The notes under the pieces: generated by a model
Told to the model about the DNA's origin: nothing
Seen by the model: only the letters and a program-made list of their open reading frames with translations
Databases searched by the model: none
Made by a program: the position numbers and the translations under genes
Assembly (NCBI GenBank): GCA_041391125.1
Contig: JAWKON010000035.1
Location: 1-64,000, forward strand
Direction of reading: 5' to 3'
Origin: JACKBC01 sp041391125
Lineage (GTDB): Bacteria; Chloroflexota; Anaerolineae; Caldilineales; Caldilineaceae
DNA: 64,000 nucleotides
Part shown: positions 36,274-44,602 of the stretch, one piece after another
Layout of the letters: each line of letters begins with the position of its first letter
Numbering within the stretch: position 1 is the stretch's first letter

Positions 36274-36814
36274 GGTTTTCCAGCGAGAGCTGTTTTAAGA
36301 GCAAATCGATTGCTGAATCATAGGTTGATAACCAGTCAAAACCGGTTATTCGTTGGAAATATATTGCCAATGCGCGTAAGCCAGATTCACCAAATTTTTC
36401 ATCGGCGGGCGGCAATTGATAAACAGCTTGCCCAAAAAAATTTTTCAAAAGGGGAAAGTCACCCAAGTAGATGCGCAAAGTGGAATACCAAAATCGTTGT
36501 AAATACACCGCGGCCGTGTAATAATGTTGCAAACGTTCGGCAGCAGCAGAATCAAGGAATGGCAGAATAGTGGGGACGAAGTCAGCATATTCGGGATGCC
36601 GTAAGAATAGCGCAATGAGGGCTGCGCGCAGTCTCGGCTCCGCACATTGCGCTAATTCGGCGATCAGCAAACGTATATCAGAAGGCGCGATCTCGGGAAT
36701 CTCATCTGCACTGCGCAAATACGTAACTCCATGTTGCGCCAATTGGGCAATTAACGCACCCGACGTTATCGGAGATTTAGTTTGCGCTGGCTGAGTGTGT
36801 AGCACCGTATTCAT
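36248..36814 (-). CDS. Hypothetical alpha-helical protein coupled to the nucleotidyltransferase-like gene
   Basis: 188-residue protein, mostly helical, not recognised. It contains RLLIAELAQCAEPRLRAALI (repeat-like helices) and a Tyr/Phe-rich segment YYTAAVYLQRFWYSTLRIYL. Start 36814 (MNTVLH) is preferred over an upstream in-frame ATG. The 26-base overlap with the next gene argues that the products act together. Confidence 0.6.
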   Translation of the reverse strand: MNTVLHTQPAQTKSPITSGALIAQLAQHGVTYLRSADEIPEIAPSDIRLLIAELAQCAEPRLRAALIALFLRHPEYADFVPTILPFLDSAAAERLQHYYTAAVYLQRFWYSTLRIYLGDFPLLKNFFGQAVYQLPPADEKFGESGLRALAIYFQRITGFDWLSTYDSAIDLLLKQLSLENHVHVNDPG

Positions 36815-36894
36815 TTTACCATTATAGCATACCGATACGCTGCGCACTCAAGCCTATTCAGTCGGCGGCGTACACTGTCACATTGTAGGGAAAC

Positions 36895-37368
36895 ATGACA
36901 TCTCTAACTCCACCCACACCCGATCTGCAACACCTCATGCGCATCACCGTCCACGTGGATCCGCCGCTGCTCGTCGGCCACACGCCGCTGGGTGAACGGC
37001 GCATCATCAATATCACCGGCGGCCACTTCACCGGTGAAAAGCTGCGCGGTGAGGTGCTACGGGGCGGCGCCGATTGGCAACTGGTGCGGCCCGATGGCGC
37101 CGCGCTGCTGGAAGCCAAATATACGCTGCGCACCGACGACGGCGCGCTGATTTACGTGACCAATCGCGGCATCCGCCACGGACCGCCGGAAGTGCTGGCG
37201 CGCATTGCGCAGGGCGAACTGGTGGACCCGGCGCTCTACTATTTCCGCGCCGCGCCCAGCTTTGAAACCGGCGCCCCCCAATACGCCTGGCTCAACGACA
37301 TCATCATGGTCTGCTCCGGCGTGCGCACGGCGGATGCGGTTTTGCTCGATTTTTATGCAGTGACGTGA
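36895..37368 (+). CDS. DUF3237 family protein
   Basis: 157-residue beta-barrel-like protein of the DUF3237/UPF0311 family: TGGHFTGEKLRGEVLRGGAD, DGAALLEAKYTLRTDDGALI and YFRAAPSFETGAPQYAWLND are conserved blocks. The reaction is unknown. AGGGAAAC precedes the ATG. Followed by a hairpin and the CocE hydrolase gene. Confidence 0.88.
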   Translation: MTSLTPPTPDLQHLMRITVHVDPPLLVGHTPLGERRIINITGGHFTGEKLRGEVLRGGADWQLVRPDGAALLEAKYTLRTDDGALIYVTNRGIRHGPPEVLARIAQGELVDPALYYFRAAPSFETGAPQYAWLNDIIMVCSGVRTADAVLLDFYAVT

Positions 37369-37377
37369 TAGCCGCGA

Positions 37378-37416
37378 ATCTCCCGGTGACTTCGACAAGC
37401 TCAGTCACCGGGAGAT
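37378..37416. repeat. Hairpin with the TTCGACAAGCTCA core as loop
   Basis: Perfect 13-bp arms (37378-37390, 37404-37416) around the loop TTCGACAAGCTCA, between the DUF3237 and CocE genes. The loop is the shared core of the palindrome at 5395 and the MITE at 12680. Confidence 0.7.
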
Positions 37417-37439
37417 CGCCTACGACAGAGATAAATCAC

Positions 37440-39157
37440 ATGCAAATCATTATTGACAAAAATATCATGGTTCCCATGCGTGATGGCATCCGGCTGGCCA
37501 CCGACATCTATCGCCTGGCGGATAGCGCCGCGTCGCCGGCCATCGTCCAGCGCCTGCCCTATGACAAAGAGAGCCGCGTCTCACCTGAGATCATGGCTTT
37601 TGTCAAGGCGGGCTATGTGGTGGTGATGCAGGATACGCGCGGCCGATTTGCATCGGAAGGCGAATTCGACGCCAACTTTCAGGAGATCAACGACGGCGCC
37701 GATTGTACCCAGTGGGTGGCGCAACAGCCCTGGTGCGACGGGCGCATCGGCACGCTGGGCGGCTCCTATCTTGGTCAATCGCAGTGGCTGGCCGCGCCCC
37801 ACATGCCGGAGGCGGTCAAAGCCATGTGCGTGTTGATTGCGCCGGTGGATCACTATTCAGACATTGCCTATCGCGGCGGCGTGCTCAACCTGGGCAGCAT
37901 GTTGTATTGGGCCAGCATGATGGCCATTGGCGAGCAAGGGCGGCGGGTGACACAGGGCCAAGCTACGTCAGCCGATGTGCAGCGCCAGGCCGGCGCGCTG
38001 GCCAACCTGCTGGCACTTTACGAGTCGACGCCGTTGGCCGCCATGCCGCACCTGCAAGGCGTCTCGCCTCACTATTTCAACTGGGTGACCCATCCGGCTT
38101 ATGATGATTATTGGCGCGGCATTGACGCCCGCCATTATGACCAGCTCGACAAGCCGGTGCTCCACATCGGCGGCTGGTTTGACATCTTCCTCAACGGCAC
38201 GCTGCAAACGTACATTGGCATGAGAAACCAGGCCCAAAGCGAGATAGCGCGGCAACACCAAAAGCTTGTCATCGGTCCCTGGTCCCACGGCACCAACTGG
38301 ACCTCCAGCTATCACGAACAGGAGTTTGGCCTGCACGCCAGCGGCATGGCTGCCGATTGACTGGCCTACAACTGCGCTGGATGGACCGTTGGGTCAAGGG
38401 CATCGACAACGGCATCGAAAATGAAAAGCCGGTGCGCATCTTTGTCATGGGCATCAACCAGTGGCGCGATGAGGACGATTGGCCGCTGCCCGATACGCAA
38501 TTCACGCCTTATTATCTGCACAGCCACGGCCGCGCCAACAGCCTTTCTGGTGACGGCAGCCTCTCAACGGAAGCGCCCACTCACGCAGCCCCCGACAGCT
38601 TCACTTATGATCCGCACAACCCGGTTCCCTCGGTGGGCGGCGCTAATTGACACCCTTTGCCAGCTCCATCGGCCCGCGATCAGCAGCCGGTTGAACTGCG
38701 CGAAGACGTGCTGGTCTACACAACGGAGGTGTTGGAAAGCGCCATCGAAGTGACCGGCCCGGTCGAGGCCATCCTCTACGTTGCCTCTTCGGCGCCCGAT
38801 ACGGACATTACCTGCAAGCTGGTCGATGTGCATCCCGACGGCCGCGCCATGCTGCTGACCGACGGCATTACGCGGCTGCGCTATCGCCACTCATTTGAGC
38901 AGCCCATGCTCATGACGCCGGGCGATGTAGTCGAAGCGCACGTGGATTTGTGGAGTACGGCCAACGTTTTCCTCCCGGGCCACCGCATCCGCATTGAGGT
39001 GAGCAGCAGTTGCTTCCCCAAATTCGCCCGCAACAGCAACACCGGCGGCGATGTGGCCAGCGAGGGGATCGACGATTATCAGGCGGCAGTGAATACGGTT
39101 TATCATGATGAGGTTTATCCGTCGCGGATTGTGCTGCCGATTATTGAGCGTAAGTAA
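37440..39157 (+). pseudogene. CocE/NonD-family hydrolase, frameshifted
   Basis: Alpha/beta-hydrolase of the CocE/X-prolyl dipeptidyl-peptidase type. The N-terminus MVPMRDGIRLATDIYR, oxyanion Tyr region MQDTRGRFASEGEF, nucleophile Ser in GTLGGSYLGQSQW and the His in VIGPWSHGTNW are present. The frame breaks at 38360; one T added near 38357 restores LTGLQLRWMDRWVKGIDNGI. A second break at 38648 near PSVGGAN is bridged by RDQQPVELREDVLVYTTEVL, the jelly-roll C-terminal domain that runs to 39157. The catalytic domain is intact, so errors of one base are likely. Ester or amide substrate unknown. Confidence 0.8.
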
Positions 39158-39301
39158 CAGAGCCTCTCCCCCTGGCCCCTCCTCTCCGCCTAAGCTGCGC
39201 TTGGGGTCCGTGGAGAGGAGGGAGGAACCTATAAAGTACGTTAAGGAGTGGCGACTGATTCGTCATTTTGGACAGATGTCAAAAGAGGAGATGATCCAAC
39301 C

Positions 39302-39566
39302 ATGTCAATGGGCGGCGCGCAGAGCGCTACATCTTCATTTCCGGAACTCGTAGCTGAAGAGTTGCGCCAGGCCAGAGCCGCCAATCCGCCGTTCCACAAT
39401 CTGCACGAAGGATATGCCGTGATTTTGGAAGAGGTGGATGAGCTTATGGGACGAGATCAAGAAAAAGCGTGCTGTGCGCAGTCGTTTTAACTTAATGGAA
39501 GAAGTGGTCCAAATCGCAGCCATGTGCCAGCGCCTGTATGAAGATGTGATTCAACATGAGCCATAA
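39302..39566 (+). pseudogene. MazG-like nucleotide pyrophosphohydrolase-like protein, one frameshift
   Basis: Small all-alpha protein. The first frame gives NPPFHNLHEGYAVILEEVDE; the family then expects LWDEIKKKRAVRSRFNLMEE followed by VVQIAAMCQRLYEDVI, found one base away and ending at 39566. The extra A is near 39446. Acidic EEVDE..D fits a magnesium site of MazG-like housecleaning hydrolases. GAGG precedes the ATG. About 87 residues when corrected. Confidence 0.65.
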
Positions 39567-39575
39567 TTTTGCATT

Positions 39576-39719
39576 TCAGTTCATCCTGATTGACTGACAA
39601 ATCTATTTTACCGCCAAGATCGCAAAGAAATGCGAAGAATCTATTCGGGTACCCTTTGCGCATCTTCGCGCCCTTCGCGGCGGAAAGATTAAATGTGTCA
39701 GTCAATCAGTCAGTTCATC
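39576..39719. mobile_element. MITE-like element with 10-bp target-site duplication
   Basis: A 124-bp element (39586-39709) with perfect 14-bp terminal inverted repeats CTGATTGACTGACA, flanked exactly by TCAGTTCATC at 39576-39585 and 39710-39719. It contains the ACCGCCAAGATCGCAAAG / CTTCGCGGCGG type of short repeat and no gene. It is distinct from the GTAACTATTCAG elements. Confidence 0.85.
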
Positions 39720-39736
39720 TCGAAAGTGAGAACCCA

Positions 39737-40699
39737 ATGACTACCCAATCATCCACATTACCGTTGCGCCCTTTCGGTTCAACCAGCTTCCAGTGACACC
39801 CATTTGCGTGGGCGGCGCGCCTGCAGCGATATGCCGGAGACCTTTGATTATAGCGTCCCCACCGAGCGCGCATTGGCAACGATTCGCGCCGCCTTTGCCA
39901 GCTCGATTAACTTTATGGATACAGCCGCGGCCTATGGCGACGGCGAAAGTGAGCGCCGCATCGGCACGGTGATCCGCGAAATGGGCGGCTTGCCCGCCGG
40001 CTATGTGCTGGCCACCAAGGGCGACCGCGACCTGCACACCGGCGATTTTAGCGGCGAGCAGTTCAAGCGCTCGGTGGAAGGCAGCCTGCAGCGGCGGGCT
40101 GGACCATCTCCAATATGTCTACATCCACGACCCCGAACACTCGACCTATGAAAACGTGATGGGGCCGGGCGGGCCGCTGGAGGTGCTGCAAAGCTACAAA
40201 GAGCAGGGCGTCATCGGCCACATCGGCATGTCCGGCGGACCCATCGACATGCTGATCCGCTACATCGAGACCGGCCTCTTCAGCGCCGTGGAGACGCACA
40301 ACCGCTACACGCTGATCAACCGCTCGGCCGACCCGCTGCTCGATCTGTGCGCGGATGGGCGTGGCCGTAGTCAACGCGGCGCCGTACGGCAGCGGCATTT
40401 TGGCCAAGGGGCCGGACGCCTACGCCCGCTATGCCTATCAAGACGCACCGGCTGAAATCATCGAGCGCACGCGCAAGCTGGCCGCCGTCTGCCAGGAATT
40501 TGACGTGCCGCTGATCGCCGCCGCACTTCAGTTTTCCCTGCGCGACCCGCGTCACCACCACCGTGGTCGGCATGACGCGGCCGGGCACGTGCAGCAAACG
40601 CTGGAGCTGGCCGCCGTCGACATTCCCGATGAGCTGTGGGCGCAGTTGGATGCGGTGGGATACGATGAGGAGGATCCGGAGGCGCATCGCTTTAAGTAA
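39737..40699 (+). pseudogene. Aldo/keto reductase, frameshifted
   Basis: NADPH-dependent aldo/keto reductase, closest in style to D-threo-aldose/L-fucose dehydrogenases. LPLRPFGSTSFQ, then DMPETFDYSVPTERALATI and INFMDTAAAYGDGESERRIG (catalytic Asp and Tyr), ATKGDRD, LDHLQYVYIHDPEH, VIGHIGMSGG, VVNAAPYGSGILAKGPDAYA and LEL AAVDIPDELWAQLDAV appear in order across frames. Shifts lie near 39793, 39825, 40098, 40350 and 40552. The complete order of motifs suggests an intact native gene with local sequence errors. Confidence 0.75.
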
Positions 40700-40720
40700 A
40701 CCCGGTCATGTGGTATGATT

Positions 40721-40755
40721 AAGATAGCCCAAACTATGCTAGTTTAGACTATCTT
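40721..40755. promoter_or_regulatory. Imperfect palindrome upstream of the ATPase gene
   Basis: AAGATAGCCCAAACT and AGTTTAGACTATCTT (40721-40735, 40741-40755) around ATGCT, ending 11 bases before the DUF234 ATPase ATG. It could be an operator or a 5' leader hairpin. Confidence 0.4.
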
Positions 40756-40766
40756 ATGGAGAGTGT

Positions 40767-42152
40767 ATGTTTGTCAACCGAGTACGCGAGCTGGCGTTTT
40801 TAGAAAAGCGATACGCCTCTGAACAAGCGGAACTGATCGTTCTATACGGACGACGGCGTGTTGGCAAAACCGAGTTGCTACGTCGGTTTTGTGAGGGGAA
40901 GCCGCACTTTTTTTATGTGGCGGATTTGGGTACGACAGAAAGTACGTTAAATGAGGCTGCCAGACGTTTTGGGGAAACCTTTTTCAACGATCCAGACACC
41001 ATCCATTTTGCCTCGTGGGATCAATTTTTTAAAGCATTGGTGCGGCAGGCTGATGATAAACGGCTCGTTGTGGTGCTTGATGAATTTACCTATCTTTTGC
41101 AAACTGATCAGGCATTCCCCTCTATTTTACAGCGACTGTGGGATGAGACTTTGCAGCATAGCCGCTTGCTGCTTGTATTGAGCGGCAGTTACGTTGGCAT
41201 TATGGAGCGTGAGGTACTTGCTTATCAAGCCCCGCTCTATGGTCGACGGACCGGGCAATGGCATTTGCAACCGCTAACATTTAACGACACCAGACTTTTT
41301 TTGCCGGGGTATAGCGTGCAGGACCAAGTGCGCGCTTATGCTGTCGTTGGCGGCATACCGGCCTACTTACGCCAATTGATGGACCACAAGCCTCTCTTGG
41401 ACAATATTGAAGAAGAAATTTTAAGCCAGGGCTCTTTTTTATATGACGAGCCGCGTTTTTTGCTACAGATGGAGTTGCGCGAACCGCGTATCTACTTTGC
41501 TATTCTGGAAGCCATTGCCAATGGGCAAGTCCGTCAGGATGCCATCAGTCGCGCCGTGGGTGTGAAGGGGGCGTCACTCGGCTATTATCTAAATACCTTG
41601 CGCGATTTGGGGCTTCTCGAGCGGATCGTGCCTGTGACTGAATCTAACACAGCCCGCTCGCGGCAGGGGCGCCACCAGCTTTTGGATCCTTTTTTTCGTT
41701 TCTGGTTCCGCTTTGTCTATCGTGAACGGGCGCATCTTGAACGCGGCGACACAACGACCGTACGGCGACTCATCGAGACGCAACTCGATGCGCTGGCTGG
41801 CTTTGCTTTTGAGGAAATTTGCCGTTCGTTGGTATGGGATCTGGCGGCACAAGGTCGCATACCCTTTCGCCCGCAGCGGGTTGGCATGTGGTGGAATGCC
41901 CAAACACAGGTGGATGTGGCGGCTCTGAACGATGAGTATCTGCTTGTTGGGGTATGCAAGTGGCGCTCTCGTCCACTGGGCAGTGATGTGCTCATAGAAT
42001 TACAGCGCAAAGCCGTACAGATACCCGGTGTTCGACACCAGCTATTCGCACTTTTTTCACGCGCCGGCTTTACCGATACTTTGCAAAACGAAGCGGCCGA
42101 CCAAGGCATATTGCTATTCGGCATGGATGACATTTTCAACACCGTAAATTGA
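40767..42152 (+). CDS. ATPase_2/DUF234 family AAA-like ATPase
   Basis: 461-residue protein. The P-loop ATPase has Walker A LYGRRRVGKTELLRRF, Walker B LVVVLDEFTYLLQ and a sensor LLVLSGSYVGIME. A winged helix follows (ISRAVGVKGASLGYYLNTLR), then the DUF234 domain (HQLLDPFFRFWFRFVYRERA) with a restriction-endonuclease-like D...QVDVAAL motif. This architecture is widespread in archaea and Chloroflexota; its role is unproven, with transfer or defence often suggested. GGAG precedes the ATG. Confidence 0.88.
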   Translation: MFVNRVRELAFLEKRYASEQAELIVLYGRRRVGKTELLRRFCEGKPHFFYVADLGTTESTLNEAARRFGETFFNDPDTIHFASWDQFFKALVRQADDKRLVVVLDEFTYLLQTDQAFPSILQRLWDETLQHSRLLLVLSGSYVGIMEREVLAYQAPLYGRRTGQWHLQPLTFNDTRLFLPGYSVQDQVRAYAVVGGIPAYLRQLMDHKPLLDNIEEEILSQGSFLYDEPRFLLQMELREPRIYFAILEAIANGQVRQDAISRAVGVKGASLGYYLNTLRDLGLLERIVPVTESNTARSRQGRHQLLDPFFRFWFRFVYRERAHLERGDTTTVRRLIETQLDALAGFAFEEICRSLVWDLAAQGRIPFRPQRVGMWWNAQTQVDVAALNDEYLLVGVCKWRSRPLGSDVLIELQRKAVQIPGVRHQLFALFSRAGFTDTLQNEAADQGILLFGMDDIFNTVN

Positions 42153-42187
42153 CGCGAAATCTTATTTGTTATTCGAGAGGATGCATT

Positions 42188-42712
42188 ATGTTCGACCCAG
42201 CAGCCGCGGTGCAATTGCCCTTTTTAAAGAATGGCGTTTGGCAGATTGGCGTCATTGTCGAGAATCTCGAGCGCAGCGTCGAGGAATATTTGCAGGCGTA
42301 CGGGGTGGGTCCGTGGAATTTTTACACCTATCAGAAACCCTTTGTGCGCTGGATGACCTATTATGGCGAGCCGGTCGATGCGGCTTTCCGCATTGCGCTG
42401 GCGCGCATGGGTCCGCAGCAGATTGAATTGATCGAGCCAATCAGCGGTCCGACGATTTACCACGATTTCATTGCCCAGCATGGCTACGGTTTTCATCACA
42501 TTGGCCTGCTGGTCGATGATTGGGATGCAGCAATGAAGCAAGCGGCGGCAGCCGGGCTGGCCGTTATTCAAGCGGGCGGTGGTCATGGCTTGGACGGCGA
42601 TGGCGGTTTTGCCTATCTTGATACAACGGCGCGCTTCAACTGCTTGATGGAGTTGATGATTCCGCCACAGCGGCGTCAGCCGCCGGAAAAGATATATCCG
42701 TCAGCAGCTTGA
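42188..42712 (+). CDS. VOC (glyoxalase-like) family protein
   Basis: 174-residue protein with two beta-alpha-beta-beta-beta modules. GVWQIGVIVENLERSVEEYL begins the first and HGYGFHHIGLLVDDWDAAMK the second; likely metal ligands are in HHIG, QIELIEP and LMELM. It resembles methylmalonyl-CoA epimerase or dioxygenase-like VOC proteins, but the substrate is unknown. Start 42188 is preferred over an upstream ATG in the tail of the ATPase gene. Confidence 0.85.
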   Translation: MFDPAAAVQLPFLKNGVWQIGVIVENLERSVEEYLQAYGVGPWNFYTYQKPFVRWMTYYGEPVDAAFRIALARMGPQQIELIEPISGPTIYHDFIAQHGYGFHHIGLLVDDWDAAMKQAAAAGLAVIQAGGGHGLDGDGGFAYLDTTARFNCLMELMIPPQRRQPPEKIYPSAA

Positions 42713-42733
42713 AGAACAGGCTCTACCAGGAAG

Positions 42734-43117
42734 CTAATCAACAATTTCAACTGTGCTGGCCAACCCGTTGAGCGTAACGATCAGCGAATTCAGGATGTCC
42801 CGTCCAATGACTGCTTCAGTGGTTTGCGTGACGCCGACAACCCGTAGCTCTGTACGTGCAAAATGTGCCAATTGGAACGAAATAATATATTGGTCGGCGC
42901 GCTCGCGTGTCCCGAGATAGCTGCGAATAATGACTTGCTTTCCCCGGCGGGCGCCGATTTGTTTGAGGTATTGAACGGGAATCATGGTGGCGTCAGCGCC
43001 CGAATCTACAATGGCATGCACGGCGAGTGCAGGTGAGCCGCGGGCGCGCCCAATCATGATTTCGCTCATGGGCATTGACGGAGAGTAATCTGCGCTATAA
43101 TCGTATGAATAGAGCAT
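42734..43117 (-). CDS. Retropepsin-like aspartic protease-family protein
   Basis: 127-residue single-lobe protein resembling retroviral-type aspartyl proteases: AIVDSGADATMIP carries the catalytic Asp (DSGA), and VIGRDILNSLIVTLNG is the conserved hydrophobic-Gly-Arg-Asp end. As a single lobe it would act as a dimer. It is encoded 6 bp after a DUF5678-like gene, a pairing I recall from other genomes. Substrate unknown. Confidence 0.8.
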   Translation of the reverse strand: MLYSYDYSADYSPSMPMSEIMIGRARGSPALAVHAIVDSGADATMIPVQYLKQIGARRGKQVIIRSYLGTRERADQYIISFQLAHFARTELRVVGVTQTTEAVIGRDILNSLIVTLNGLASTVEIVD

Positions 43118-43123
43118 GAAGGG

Positions 43124-43525
43124 TCAATCTTCTAGGGAGAGGGGAGAACGAAGCGTAAGAGTTTCCATGGCTTCTTCGCCTACCGTATCAAGCCAAACAA
43201 ATATATCGGGATATTGTTGGTCAATCCGGTCGTAAAGCGCGCCATAGTCTTCGTCAAAATCGACAAGCTTACCCTGATAAATTGCCACATGTTTGCCAAG
43301 ATAATGTTGCCTTAAATAAGGATGCATGGCAATGTAGGCTTGCCGTTCGCGCTCAACACTCTCGTCAGGTTCATATGAAAGCTCTGCACCGGTCTCCGCT
43401 TCGAAAACAGTCTTGGTGATTTCATTGACCAACATCTCATCAAGCGCTTTGTGCTGCAATTGCGCCCGACGTTTGGCTATTTCATATACCTGATCGGGTA
43501 AGATGAGTGTGATTGTAGTTGCCAT
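43124..43525 (-). CDS. DUF5678-like protein with an N-terminal antitoxin-like helix region
   Basis: 133 residues. The first 50 (TTITLILPDQVYEIAKRRAQ) look like a ribbon-helix or coiled antitoxin-like start; the end (LGKHVAIYQGKLVDFDEDYG then YPDIFVWL) fits DUF5678-type proteins. Start 43525 is preferred, as the longer form has no support. It precedes the retropepsin-like gene by 6 bp in one operon; the role may be to bind or be cut by it, which is inference. Confidence 0.65.
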   Translation of the reverse strand: MATTITLILPDQVYEIAKRRAQLQHKALDEMLVNEITKTVFEAETGAELSYEPDESVERERQAYIAMHPYLRQHYLGKHVAIYQGKLVDFDEDYGALYDRIDQQYPDIFVWLDTVGEEAMETLTLRSPLSLED

Positions 43526-43657
43526 AAGTTGTAACACACCGCATAAAAGATGGACTTTACTGAAGCTACTAACATTCATTTTACCACAATTGACGCTCCA
43601 TCCGTGAACAGACCGAGAACAGATTTTTCGTTTGGCATGGGTTGAGTTATCGAAGAG

Positions 43658-43706
43658 GATTCATATCGGATAATACACAATATTTGTGTATTATCCGATA
43701 TGAATC
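43658..43706. promoter_or_regulatory. Perfect 23-bp-arm palindrome in a divergent intergenic region
   Basis: Arms 43658-43680 and 43684-43706 match perfectly around the loop TAT. The sequence is AT-rich (GATTCATATCGG, ATAATACACAA). It lies 133 bp from the minus-strand DUF5678-like start and 107 bp from the crotonase start, so it is in promoter space rather than at a transcript end. A dimer- or tetramer-bound operator is possible. Confidence 0.75.
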
Positions 43707-43812
43707 ATGTTTTTCAGTCTGAACAGGACATACTCTGGAAATTCAACATGATGCAGATCAATAAACAAATTGGTGCTAAATTGACATTTGCCACCCCATC
43801 CACAAGATAACT

Positions 43813-44595
43813 ATGAGCGAAAAAGGGTACAGCAACCTGCCAGACAGCCTATGTGTGCAGCAAGATGGCGAAATCCTGCACGTGTATCTTGCGCGCCCAG
43901 CGAAACGCAATGCGCTCAACGACGAAACGTTGTTGGGCCTGGAGCAAATTTTTACGCACATTCCTGACGATGTGCGCGTTGCCATCTTGAGCGGCCAGGG
44001 CGATCACTTTTGCGCCGGGCTGGATTTGAGCGAACTGGAAGATCACGATGCGGTTGAGGGCATACATCATTCGCGCACCTGGCATCGGGTCTTCGAACGC
44101 ATCCAATTTGGACCGGCGCCGGTGGTGGCGGTGTTGCGCGGCGCGGTCGTCGGCGGTGGGCTGGAACTGGCCTGCGCCGCCCACGTGCGCGTGGCCGAAC
44201 CATCCGCCTTTTATGCGCTGCCCGAAAGTCAGCACGGCATCTTCCCCGGCGGCGGCGCTTCGGTGCAGGTACCGCGGCTCATTGGGCTGTCGCGCACGAT
44301 GGAGATGATGCTGACTGGGCGCATGGTTTCGGCTGAAGAAGGCGCGGCCTGGGGCTTTTCGCACTATCTGGCGGAGGAAGGCGCCGGGCTGGATAAAGCA
44401 TTGGAACTGGCGCGTAAAATTGCCGGCAACACGCCGCTGACCAATTACGCCATTTTGCAGGTGCTGCCGCGTATTGCCGAAGCTGGTCAAGAATCCGGTT
44501 TGCTGCTGGAGAGCATGATCGCATCGATCACCCAAAGCACGCCGGAAGCCAAAACGCGCGTACAGAACTTTTTGAACCGCAAACGCGGAGCATAA
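43813..44595 (+). CDS. Enoyl-CoA hydratase/isomerase (crotonase) family
   Basis: 260-residue crotonase-fold enzyme. LARPAKRNALNDETL and LSGQGDHFCAGLDLSELED form the first oxyanion-hole part; VLRGAVVGGGLELACAAHVR and ALPESQHGIFPGGGAS the second. It would act on an acyl-CoA, perhaps hydrating and cleaving an aryl-propenoyl-CoA, given the CoA ligase next to it. The 7-bp gap to the ligase indicates an operon. Whether it is a hydratase-lyase or isomerase is not clear. Confidence 0.88.
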   Translation: MSEKGYSNLPDSLCVQQDGEILHVYLARPAKRNALNDETLLGLEQIFTHIPDDVRVAILSGQGDHFCAGLDLSELEDHDAVEGIHHSRTWHRVFERIQFGPAPVVAVLRGAVVGGGLELACAAHVRVAEPSAFYALPESQHGIFPGGGASVQVPRLIGLSRTMEMMLTGRMVSAEEGAAWGFSHYLAEEGAGLDKALELARKIAGNTPLTNYAILQVLPRIAEAGQESGLLLESMIASITQSTPEAKTRVQNFLNRKRGA

Positions 44596-44602
44596 ATTCA
44601 TC

